Source of the DNA: Gymnopilus junonius
Taxonomy: Eukaryota > Basidiomycota > Agaricomycetes > Agaricales > Galerinaceae
NCBI GenBank assembly: GCA_015501075.1
Contig: JADNYJ010000102.1
Span: 80,134-144,133, forward strand
Length of the DNA stretch: 64,000 nt
Direction of reading: 5' to 3'
Shown here: positions 46,200 through 56,812 of the stretch, piece by piece
Numbering within the stretch: the first letter of the stretch is position 1
Layout: each line of letters starts with the position of its first letter
Program-made: the position numbers and the translations under genes
Notes under the pieces: model-generated
Told to the model about the DNA's origin: nothing
Databases searched by the model: none
Seen by the model: the letters and a program-made list of their open reading frames with translations, nothing else

Positions 46200-46783
46200 T
46201 GTATGAACAATATGCCTGTTGTTCTCTGGGGTTCGTGAATGTCAACATACATGTCAAGTTGGCATTTATATCATCAAGAGTTGGGGCGTGAGGCTTGAGG
46301 GCTTGATTCAATCAAGAATCTGACTGCACTTTATCAATGACTCCTTGAACAGCCCCTTCGAAGGTTGACCGCCCATAGTCCTGGGTATGTTATCTGCCCG
46401 GCAATGTCCGAGACACGGTTTGCTCGCCATTGTCATCGACCTCTTGGACGCAAATGATGATTTTGGGCTACGAGAACTTACAGGAGTATGTACGACTATA
46501 TGTTAATAAAATCTGTCTATTTAGAATTTTTTTTTTGAGGTCTTGACGAGGCATAAACCCTCGAAATGTTATCTGCCACAGCCAATGGCAGATAACATGG
46601 CAGATAACATTGGCACGTGCGTTACCTGCCCTCAGGCAGCCCTCGTACTGCTTGGGTGAGGATGCAATGCATTCTCATTCTTTTTTTCCCTATTTTACCA
46701 CCTTTCATACTCCTAGGCTGCTTTCAAAACTCGCTTTTCGATTCCTTTCTCACTGTTCCATCCCCTTCCCGCACTAAAACCCT
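46200..46783. other. Spacer with GGCAGATAAC inverted repeats
   Basis: Holds the promoter of the minus-strand membrane gene at the left and of the next gene at the right. A T-rich run occurs near 46528. Four copies of TGTTATCTGCC or its complement (46388-46398, 46567-46577, 46587-46597, 46599-46609) form a palindrome and half-sites. Confidence 0.5.
46567..46609. repeat. Palindrome TGTTATCTGCC...GGCAGATAACA plus extra half-site
   Basis: Arms 46567-46577 and 46587-46597 are perfect 11-bp complements around a 9-nt spacer. A third copy of the right arm follows two bases later (46599-46609), and a single left-type copy lies at 46388-46398. It could be a regulator binding cluster or a transposon end. 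Confidence 0.7.
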
Positions 46784-49700
46784 ATGGATGGGAGCACGTC
46801 TAAATGTGGTGACATGTCCACGTCTTCTCCGGTGTCGACGAATCCCGGGATTCCTACGTGCGAGAACAACGAATCACATGCCAGATTGGACTCAGGTTGG
46901 GTTCAACGTGACGGCGACACGATTCGTGCTGCTGCTTTACCCGACAACAATGAATCTGTGAATGGTACGTATTCGGAATTCATTTCTTCTCTTATGCGAC
47001 TTATCGCGTAACCCTCACAGATGACGGCTTCAATGCAGATGATGAGTATGGCGAGGACGAAGATTTTACAGCAGAGATGCTGTGGCAAATGCTGGAACTC
47101 GAAAAGGGCATGGTTGGCCCAAGTACTGGTATGTAGCTCATTTGATATACTTGAATTCTGATGGTCTGATGAAGTACATCTAGATTCAAGAACCCCAGCT
47201 AGTGCTGCCATATCCTCTAGCCCCCCCCACGACGTAGTGGAAGTCATTGCAGCCAGAAACTCAGAATCGCAACCAGCGCCATTGCCCCTTCCACAAACCT
47301 TGCAACAGCTGCACGAAGCTGCTGAACGTACCCAAGTCTGTAAGTATACCATTTTATTGGGTTCGTATATCTATCTAACACATCAACAGGTCCTTTCTTC
47401 ACATGACACGACACCTTCGAACTTGAAGACGGCAATGAGGAGGACTCAGACGTCGAGTCTGAGAATGAAGAAGATATCCCAAATATGAGAGGTGAGGGCG
47501 ATGAGAAGGAAAATGGCAACCCAAAAGGTGCGTAGAGTATCTCACAAGTGTGTTCTGCCTATCTAACTGGGATATTGTAGCCCCTTGGTTCAAAAAGCCG
47601 AAGTACATGCCTGACTGGCTGTACACGTACTTCGGTGACATCGTCAAACCCCTTATCAACAAGAGGGACAAGCGACAGCTCATCAAGCCTCCCCCCTTTT
47701 CTGACAATGGCCCATGTTCACCTCCAACCTTTTGGATCAACCCGCCCGAACCCGCCTTCCTGCTCTCGCGCCAGTGTTTCGAGCCGACATTATTCTATCA
47801 ACCTCGGATCTGCCTTTGGCTCCCTCATTTCTTTATCGACAAATTATATTGCCCAAAATGTCGAACCACTGTTCTCGAAAAGAATGGCCCCCTCTGCCCT
47901 CGCCGTATTATCGATCTGCAAGATTCCTTTTATATAATCTCATGGAGTTATTATTGTCGAAAGGTTGTAGATCCCACTTCGAAGGATGGGGCCGAGCGAT
48001 CCTAAACTCTCTCCCACCATTTCTTCGGCTTTCTTTCCCAGCAATCCTTTCACATCGAGGTGGCCTTTCGCATGAGGTAATGACTCAACTTCGCATTAGC
48101 AATCAGCATAAGATGGGGCCAAGTGGTGTTCGCTCACTTCTTACTGAGATGCATACCCGCTGGTTCAACAAACTTCAGCTTCAATACATCGAGGCTTTAT
48201 TCGAGGTAGTTCATGAATGTGACATTGCATGTACTAGTAGTGGTAGTAGGCAGAGCACCCTCGATTCGTACTTTCAGCATAAAATTTCAAACTTCAGTTT
48301 GTTTGGTGATCCCGATGGTTATGCAGGGTTTGTTCCAAGTGAACACTATCTCACGGAGATGATGAACAAGGCAATTGAAAGGGACAAACATGATGCAAAC
48401 CAGCATACAGCATGTCTTGCACCTGACCAAATTTCGATTGATGATTCTCATAAGGTATGCTTTTCTTTTGTTTGATGCATAATCTAGGATGCTCAGTATT
48501 ATTCCTAGGTCAATAAGCACATTGCTAAGATCGATGGGATTCCAATATTTGGGGCATTATGGACATGTATGGACTCGCGGTACATTCGTGCCCAAGCCTT
48601 GACATTGATGAAGGCTCACGATGAACGGTCGGGTCCTCTTTCCGGAATAGCAAAGTCGATGAAGCTCTATGGTCATCCAAACCCTCGTGTTGCATTTTCT
48701 GATGATCCAATCAAGGTTCAGTCATTATTTCAAAACTTTACTGACACTTCAATACAATATTCTGACATTATATTATTTGAATAGGACAAGCCATTATTGA
48801 AGGCTGCCTTTCCGTCCCTCTTTGAAAACTTGGTTCCTATGTCTGCTGCTTATGGGCTTGAGGCTCTCGAGCTCCCGTCTTCTCGTCCTTTGATTCTTGA
48901 TTCTCTGAGCTTGGTTGAGGGTGTTCTCTCATCTCTTCTTGCTCCACTGGATAATGATGAAGAGTCTCATTTATGCATTAGCTTGGATGCTGAATGGAAT
49001 ATTTCTCGCTGTACTGGAGTGTCTATTATCCAAATTGCTCCTCATTCACAGCCAAATGATATCTATCTTATCCCTGTATGTCGAATCTAATATTAAGCTA
49101 CTATAATCTTTACTAACTTGTCTTTCGAGGTTCATAAATTTGGGGATAAGCTTCCTACTTCACTTATATGCCTTTTGGTATCTCCACATATTTTCAAGAT
49201 AGGGTCTTCAATCAAGGCTGATCTTACTCGACTCAAGAAGCAGTTTTCTCAGCTTCAACAGCAGGCATCATTCAATGTTATTGATCTCAAGGATTACTCT
49301 ATCCGACATGGAATTATTCCTCGAAAAGGCTCTGCTTCCCTTGATATTCTCCTCGATAAAACAGTTGGGAAGTATTTGAGCAAAGACGAGTATATACGAA
49401 AGTGCGATGACTGGGAAACAAGCCCACTGCACCCAGATCTTGTTCAATATGCATCTCTCGATGTTCACGCCTCATGCCTTATTTTGAAAAGGCGACTCAA
49501 ATTGCTCCTCTAGTTTGTGTCGACCATTCTACACCTCCTGGAACCCGCATTGTACTTCTTGTTCAGGAAGGAGGAGAGCCTGCAGCATATGGTAAAATTT
49601 GCGAAAGTCAACCTTCATCATTTGCACATATCCGTGTGAATGTTCCTACCAAAAGTCGACTCTTAATTGAGATTGATACTGTCTGTATCCCGTCTGCTGC

Positions 49701-52700
49701 TGCCACTCTTCATTTGCTTCCTGATCAATCATCCGGAAAGACTAAATCTGGTGCATTGACTCTTGGACAACTTCAAGCCTCATCTCCAGTTCTGACATTC
49801 TGTGTTGTTGCACCTCTTTCCCACTTGAACTTTGATTATCGTGACCAGGTATGGCATTGTCAATTAATTTTTCAATATGAAAAATAATTTATTTTGTGAT
49901 AGACTGAACTTGATTCCATGATTACTTTACCAAGAATGCCAGATAATAATCCTTCAACATCATCTCTTGAAACTGTTCCACCATCTATTCCAGGGATGAT
50001 AGCCCTGACCAATTACCTCTCCAAGGCATAGAAGAACCAGATGAAGAAGAGGAGTCCAATAACATCAAAATGCTTGAAGCGCATTCTCTGGCCTGTTCGA
50101 AACAAAAAGGTATTTTCAATTGTCTATTAGTTGGTCTATCAATAACTTTTTTCCAGGAAAGAAACATCAGCTTGAGGACAATGATCTACCAGTGGACTCA
50201 AACATTTTGCCAGCTATTAGCTACCTACATGAAATGGTTGAATCTCTTCCTAATGCTGAGGTTGAATATACCTTAGTCAAAAAGGATGTCTTCCATGCAT
50301 TTCACATGCTTCCGATACCTATGAACCATGGATCTCATCCTGGATTTCTTCGGACCCTTTGTGATCACATCTTGCGCTGGGATCCTGTTAGCTGATCTAA
50401 GGTGGATACTGTATGCCGGCAGCATTTTAATCTGACCTTTGACCAAATGCTTGCTCGAAACCCACGTTTTATTGCTGAATGAACTCCTCGCCACATCCCT
50501 TCTCCCAATATTCTTGTTCCAGCTATCAAACATGTTTATAATATGTTTCGGGATGCTGTTGATGCCAAGACTGGGGCCCGTCTCTTTACTGAGCCACTCC
50601 AAGCTAAAGCAAATGCTATCTTGGATCTTGCTCATCAAGGTTATCTCTCTGATGTCGAGGGTGTTTCTATGTATGAAAAAGCGGGGATTGATAAATATGG
50701 GCTGCAGAAGTGGAAATGCTTGCGTGGAACTAACAGTGTGGAAGGTGGGCCACATGGCGATATCTATCGAAAGTTTGGAGCACTCCATGGTTAGTATTTG
50801 GTTCTCAATGATTGTGAATCCATTATTCTTATATCTTCATTTCAGCAGGACCACGTTTAACTACAAATTGCTTAACTGATCACCGCACATGGTATAACCT
50901 CCAGGTAATTTGTCATTGTATGTCATACACCTGTATCTCAAGCCTTTCAATGTAGGCCTTTGCAAAACATCTATATGGGGTAGACTGGGATTACCATCAT
51001 GATCTAGGGCTTATAAACCGGACAGCCTTTCTTCTGAATTATCTTTCTGACATAACTGGCAGTGCTGCATCGTATGCAGAATGGATAAATGGTGATTTAT
51101 ATGAAAGAACAATAGAGCAGTTTGGAATTTGCACATTTCCAGGTGCATTCATATTTATTATTTCACAATACAAATTGACAAGAAATTAAAATTGTTTTTA
51201 TAGAAACATTGCAAACACGATTTTGTATGGAGCCTTATTCAGAGGCTGCCAAATCTGCCTTCAAGCTCAATGCTAATGATGATTGGCTTCGAAAGCGCCA
51301 AGGCCTTGCACTTCCAGCACTTCCTCCAACAACCCAAGAAGCCCGACAGTACTTCTTTACCAAAGTACGTGAATTCTCTGAGCTTGCTATTTCCAATGGC
51401 AAGAAACATGTCAACTTCGAGGCTTTTACACAAGAGTGGAATCGAACAGCTGATGGAAAAGAGCGATTTTATGTGACTGTCGAAGTTCTTTGTGCCTATG
51501 CAAAAGGCTGGGAGAAGATCAGCAATATTCATGCATCTCAAGAGTAGGGTTGCCAAAGTTCAGTTCAGTTCAGTTCTTTGGCCAATTTTCCGAACTGAGA
51601 ACTGAACTTCCCAGTTCAGTTCAGTTCTCAGTTCGAACCGGTTCGAACTGTTCTGAACTGGCAATGGCCAAAACAAAAAATTCCCTTTTATCTGAGGCTT
51701 TGAATTAGTAGACAGACTACAGATATGTCTATCTTCTATCATTAGACATTGCTATATGTACAAAACAGTATATTATTTACTGATTTTTCAAGCATTGGGT
51801 AGTGTCATGTAGCTCATGTCCTCACACAATAAATAAAATCATTTTAAGAAATTATTTTATGTCATCTAGTGCTTGGGATTAGTGCTAAGGAGTTCTCTAT
51901 ACATTATGGGAATCTAATGGTAATTTTTTGATGCCAAAATAATCACTTTTGAAGGTCAAAATTTGATAATTTTAACCACACCCAACAAACAGTTCAGTTC
52001 AGTTCAAACTGACTGGCCATAGGCCGAACTGAGAACCAGAACTGCATCTGAACTGCAGTTCAGTTCAGCCAGTTCAGGTTTGAACTGTCAGTTCTGAACT
52101 GAACTTTGGCAACCCTACTCAAGAGTTGATATCAAATCAAATGCAGAGCCTCAACTCTTCAGCTCAGGTGTTCCTTGCACCTTCAAAACCTTTCCCAGAG
52201 TATCTCACATCAGCTCCCTTGCATCTCCATCCTTTGGAGGGTGTAGTTGAACTATCTGAGGACCTGCCAGTGCCAAACTCTCTTTCTACCGACCTTTCCA
52301 CCTCACAAGTACATTATCCCCTGCCAAGCTCAACAATACAGATACATGAAGAAGTCCCAACTCTGGAGCCCACTGAGATGCAACAAGACTCTTCACGAGA
52401 GCCATCAGTGTATGTTTGGCGATTTTCTCCTTGTTTTTTTCGAGATGCTGATTATGGCAATAGCAACTCATCAGCAAATAATTATGTTGGGATTGCAGAA
52501 ATGAGCCGCGAAAATTCAACGTCTGGACAGGTTCCAGCCACCAAGCGACGGCGAGTCGTTCCTGAACATCTGCGCAAGCGCACAACTAGGTCATGCCGCC
52601 GTTGCCGAGGTATAGAATGCCCGGGAGGCAATGACATTTTGAAATGTCCTGCAGTGTGTGTGGTTCCATGCAAAAAATGTTTGAAGACAGAGAACTGCAG

Positions 52701-52743
52701 AGGAGTGGACAATGGGAGACAATGTACATCATCGAATAAGTAG
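46784..52743 (+). pseudogene. Zinc domain + DEDD 3'-5' exonuclease + transposase-like protein, interrupted
   Basis: Many exons from ATG 46784 (MDGSTSKCGDMSTSSPV). After acidic exons and WFKKPKYMPDWLYTYFGDIV comes a zinc-binding block (LYCPKCRTTVLEKNGPLCPR, YYCRK). The exonuclease of the RNase D/WRN type has ISLDAEWNISR (D, E), IGSSIKADLTRL (D) and YASLDVHAS (Y-x3-D). Past 50.2 kb a second region reads VYNMFRDAVDAKTGARLFTE, KWKCLRGTNSVEGGPHGDIY and DHRTWYNLQ, which recalls transposase cores with a conserved GTN...E...H. The C-terminus is basic then Cys-rich (SCRRCRGIECPGG, CKKCLKTENC). Damage: TGA at 47404, 50393 and 50480, a frameshift near 47965, and a MITE at 51545. I take it to be a decayed mobile element, though no terminal repeats were found. 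Confidence 0.65.
51545..52117. mobile_element. hAT-type MITE
   Basis: 573 bp with perfect terminal inverted repeats beginning TAGGGTTGCCAAAGTTCAG and flanked by the 8-bp duplication CTCAAGAG (51537-51544 and 52118-52125). The 8-bp duplication and TAGGG start are hAT hallmarks. Subterminal regions are packed with GTTCAGTTCAG and GAACTGAACT words, likely transposase-binding repeats. It has no coding capacity. It sits between codons of the surrounding gene: without it HASQE runs on to LISNQMQSLN. Its own first triplet is TAG. Confidence 0.93.
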
Positions 52744-52999
52744 TGGATACAGTACTTAGTAACTTGATACTGTAATGGATTACATAAATCGATGACAAAT
52801 TCTCCCTTTTCCTCCCTTTTTCTCTCCTTTTCCCCTTTTGGATACCCAGGAGTATGGGGGGAAAACCCCTTCGAAAGTCGAAAGTGAACTCACACTATCC
52901 ATACCATGGTTACAACAAGCCGATGTTTCAAAAGAAGTTGAGGGTTGGGGCTTGCCCTTGTAGCGGAGTTTGAATCAACCTTTAATCCAACCACCAGAC
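52744..52999. other. Spacer
   Basis: No gene. A CTTTTCC-rich run at about 52800-52840 is followed by GGGGGGAAAACCCC (52857-52870). An acceptor-like TTGCCCTTGTAG just before 52963 suggests the next gene may have an unseen upstream exon. Confidence 0.4.
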
Positions 53000-53563
53000 A
53001 TGCCCTGGCCTGCTTATGTTTTGGAAGCCTTTGAGGCTATCCCTGGGGGTGTGGATGCGCCAACAGATGAGAGTCTATTTTATGGACCTTACAACATGCT
53101 CCTCACCTATCTCTTTCCACCCACCGAACGTTACATGATTAGCCCTAAGTTCAAGCGCCCCCCTGAGGGATGGTCCATCGATTTTACTACAATCTTCATT
53201 GTACAGAAGGCATTTCACCCCGTATTCTTTCTCGAAATCAAGCCGCCCGGCGATTATGTGCACCGTTCGACTCGCGCCGCTGTAGACAGTCAGATGAGAA
53301 CACGATTCTTCGACCTTGTCGATGCCGTCGAACTCCCCGTCATACATGGGGTCAGCGCTCTTGGGACCCGGCTTTGCTTCTACTCCTATGACACAGTTAA
53401 TAACACATTGACGCCAGCCCGGATCCCTCAAGATCCCGAGCTCATGTTGGACGTTGCACCTGCCAGCCGCTGGGATGTTGATCTACTCTCAGAGCAAGGC
53501 GTAGCCAGGATGACACAAGTTGCAGACAATGTGAAATCTATGGTAGCTCAGCGTCAATGGTGA
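53000..53563 (+). CDS. Small protein with PD-(D/E)XK-like motif
   Basis: Open frame of 187 codons from the first ATG (53000, MPWPAYVLEAFEAIPGGVDA). An acidic, helical N-terminal part is followed by PPEGWSIDFTTIFIVQKAFH and PVFFLEIKPPGDY. The D-(x)n-hydrophobic-E-I-K arrangement matches the catalytic core of PD-(D/E)XK nuclease folds. RAAVDSQMRTRFFDLVDAV and VSALGTRLCFYSYDTVNN follow and look like the later helix and strand. Similar short proteins are common and often clustered in mushroom genomes. A nuclease role is inferred from the motif alone. An upstream exon is possible. Confidence 0.6.
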   Translation: MPWPAYVLEAFEAIPGGVDAPTDESLFYGPYNMLLTYLFPPTERYMISPKFKRPPEGWSIDFTTIFIVQKAFHPVFFLEIKPPGDYVHRSTRAAVDSQMRTRFFDLVDAVELPVIHGVSALGTRLCFYSYDTVNNTLTPARIPQDPELMLDVAPASRWDVDLLSEQGVARMTQVADNVKSMVAQRQW

Positions 53564-54366
53564 AGTAATTTGTCTCCGCTTGACTTCTCTCGCTAACCCT
53601 TTTCCCTCAAGGTAAGTCTGGCTCAATCCCATTCATCAATGTTGGTCTCCAATTGTCTGAAACGCCATGTGACGAACAAACTTGTTAAAACTTGTAATCA
53701 ATGCTTGTAATCATAAATTTGTCTACCTTCTGTTACTCTAGCATCCACTGTTAGTGGGAAATGTAGCTAGAAATTGACCTGAATTGTTGTTCACCACAAG
53801 AGGCGTCTTGGTGAAGACCGAAGACGATATTTCTGATTGAAATGAAGAGGTCGGCATCAGAGTAGTACCAAGAATGGTGTTTTACGAGGATTGGTGGAGG
53901 GTAAGGATAAATTGAGGGAATTGTGGTGTTCATAACTATCTGAAGTAAGTGGAGGACGACATATGGTCGGTTTAAATAGGGAAGGAAGGATGGAAAGGGC
54001 TACTTGACAAGCCTATCAGAAGACAAAGGAATCGAGTCTCTGCTTGCAATGTCCTGGAGGCTTGAGGTTGATCACGTTCACGTTCCTAGGTTTATTCTCT
54101 TGTCTGCATGCACGATGCAAACTCTGCTATACTAAGTAGCTTCCAAGTTCGAAAAGGTTGGCGTAGAATAAAAATGAAGGAGGGGCAACGCGATGAAAGA
54201 CAAGAAAAGAAAATATCAGGCTCCGTGCACGTGGTGGCTGCAATCTCCGTGATTCCTCCATCTTCTTCGACCTGTAGCCCACGACTCCCCGTTTTTACAC
54301 TTGCGGAACCCAGATATCTGGAGATACAATAAATACTCATCGATCATCAATATTCAATCATCACTC
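53564..54366. other. Spacer, dioxygenase promoter
   Basis: About 800 bases without a supported gene. A minus-strand frame at 53751-53933 has no features. The region just before 54367 should be the promoter and 5' leader of the next gene. Confidence 0.4.
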
Positions 54367-56319
54367 ATGGGCAAAAACTCCAAAAAGCGAAAGCAGCCGC
54401 CCACAGCCTCTTCATCCGACGTCGCAGACCGCCATGGCCATGGCTCCAACTCCAACAGCAGATTATTCTCCGCTGTTAAAAAACTGAAACGAGATCCGGG
54501 CCTAGCAGGTCCGGCGTCCGCCGCCGCCGTTACGAATGCGAATGCGAAGGGCAAGGCGTCTTTCGCGGGCTTGGGATCAACTCGTATTACTGATGCAGAT
54601 GCTACTGGCTCGGGTCAGGATTCGGACGAGGCAACGCTTGCGCCTCCTACACCCCCGAAGACTACGGGAGAGATTGCGTTTAGTCGATCTCTAGATACAG
54701 ATGTGGATGCTCAAGCTGCCGAAGACGGGGAAGGAGGGAAGATGATCGGCGGGGTAATCTTCGAAGATGAATTAGAGACGACGACGGATACGCTGAGACT
54801 GCTAGCGCAGAACCCCTCCTTGATTGGGCTGAAGGCGCTCAAGCCTTTCAAGACCGCCGTGCATGATTACTGGCGCATTGCGAATGAAGTTGGGAACATC
54901 GGTAAGCACCCTTACTTTCCCCTTCCCAATAAAACATTTTTACCAAAAATCTAATACTGATGTGTATATGTTGTATAGGCCATTCTCTTACATCTCGCAT
55001 ATCCTCTGCGCTGATAGACCAGCGACACACCGACGCCCTCGTACTCCTCTCGGAAATGGCCATCCGTGAACAAGTCCCTAAGCTCGGCGCCCTGCAGCGC
55101 TGGGTGAGAGAATGCGATGCGGTACTGACGCCGAGCATGTCTCAGGAAGAGGAGAACCGCGTCTGGCATGTCCTCGACGCAATTCTGCGGACGACGCAGC
55201 CTGAAATGGTCGTTAAGAGGAAAGACAAGGGGAAGGAGGGTCGAGTAGATGTATTGAAGATGAGGATGAGGGGGAGTTAAAACCTGGGACGAGACTGAGA
55301 TGGTTTAAACCATTCAGCGTCGATCCTGGACCTGCAACCTCCCATCCTTCACAAAACGGCGACGACGACGTCCTCGACCCTGATAAAATTTCCTCATCCG
55401 CCGCATCCCTTCTCCAACCCCTACAAACTACCCCCGGCGCCGAACGTCGCCCACCCAAAAAACACCCTCTCACTCTCTACTTCACCCTGCCGTCTCACGC
55501 GCCCCCCATTCCCCTCCTCCCCAAATCCAAACGCACCCGGCAGCCCAGCAGACACCCCCTCCCCGGAGTCCCAGGCGCATTCGTCATCAACGACGCGCTG
55601 GAAGTGACCGAGTGCGCTTCTGTAGTTCTGACCGCGGAGAAAATGGGCATGGCGCCTGACGAGCCAGTCGCGGGGTCCGCGACGCAGTTGGCAAGCGTGC
55701 TGGCGCATAATCTTGTGTGGGTAGCGGATGAGGAGTTTGTGAATGGGTTGTATGAGAGGATTGAGGGGTTGCTTCCGCCGGAGGTGAATGGGGGCAAGGT
55801 AAAGGGCATTAATAGACGATTTAGGGTCTATAGATATAGACCTGGGGCGTTGTATCGACCACATGTTTGTATTCTTTTTTTTACCTCTCTTTACTACAAC
55901 TCATCGTTTTCCTTTTCTCTCAGATCGATGGGGCTTGGCCTGCCTCATCCATCCACACCACCTCCCCTACCCCATCCTCATCCTCCTCCCCAACCCACTC
56001 ATACATCTACGACTCGGACCCAACGACCTACTCCCGCCTCACACTGCTCATCTACCTCAACGACGGCTTCACAGGCGGACACACCACCTTCTTCCTGCCC
56101 TCCTCCACCCCGGGGATCCTTGAAGCCCGCCCCGTGCAGCCCAGAACTGGAACGGTGTGCGTGTTCCCGCATGGGGCGGCGCGAGGGAGTCTGTTGCATG
56201 AGGGCAGCGGGGTGCTGGAGGGCGCGAAGTATGTGATAAGGACAGAGATTTTGTATGAGGTTGATGAGAGGGAAAGAGTGGATGCTGCGCAGGGGGGTGC
56301 GCTGCCTGGGCCTATGTAG
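54367..56319 (+). CDS. 2-oxoglutarate/Fe(II)-dependent dioxygenase, P4H-like
   Basis: ATG 54367 (MGKNSKKRKQPPTASSSD) opens a basic disordered leader. The intron 54902-54978 joins NIG to HSLTSRISSALIDQRHTDAL. Then come a helical region (LGALQRWVRECDAVLT), a frame change near 55230-55280 that needs a short intron or reflects an indel, and GELKPGTRLRWFKPFSVDPG. The catalytic double-stranded beta-helix includes FVINDALEVTECASVVLTAE, FRVYRYRPGALYRPHIDGAW (intron 55865-55923 lies between H and I, giving the iron-binding HxD), YSRLTLLIYLNDGFTGGHTT, and the distal histidine and arginine in SLLHEGSGVLEGAKYVIRTE. This is the prolyl-4-hydroxylase subgroup. Its substrate is unknown. It is not of the TET/JBP kind. 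Confidence 0.8.
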
Positions 56320-56812
56320 GTGGTCATTGGTGCTTAGGAGGGTTTCTCGTTGTTTTATTCCGCTTTGCTTTTTTTATTTCGTGTCATCCTTTACGAACGT
56401 GGAGGCCACATAATGTAGCAGAGTCAACTTCATTTTGAGCGTGCAGGCATTGAATATTGAGCAAGGAGACTTGCTGATAAACCTAGGAGCGTGATCGGAC
56501 TTCAACGTGCTGACCGTTCGAAATCGAATCTTGCGCTTGAACTCCGTAATAAGTCCCTGTGTAAAGCCCTGTAAGGAAGTCCATTATCCCTCTTGTATTG
56601 ACCCCTTACTAACTTCTGCTTCTGTAGGCTCTGCTACTCGGTGGAGTGGTTGGCAAAGTAATAACTTGATTGCATCAACCTTGACGCCTCAACGCCTCAA
56701 GCCTCAAGCTTTCAAGCCTTGATCCATGATGATTTAAAGGCAGTGTATGCCGATTTAACACTTTCATTGGCCTTCAAAAGCCCCAGAGGTAAACAGTCAT
56801 TTTGCCCATGCA
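56320..56812. other. Spacer upstream of membrane paralogue 2
   Basis: No gene. The part from about 56650 to 56812 is similar to the region upstream of paralogue 1 (TTGAT...GCATCAA..., CCTCAAGCCTC, TGATGAT-TAAA-G, CCCCAGAG-xAACA), so the promoter was copied with the gene. Confidence 0.5.

Noticed and set aside
51545..52117. CRISPR-like array from the repeated GTTCAG words
   Set aside because: The repeats are short, irregularly spaced, palindromically arranged and inside a MITE with hAT ends in a eukaryote.
54367..56319. TET/JBP oxygenase linked to the KDZ element
   Set aside because: The HxD...H enzyme has the prolyl-4-hydroxylase type spacing and basic leader, lies outside the KDZ inverted repeats, and lacks TET/JBP features.
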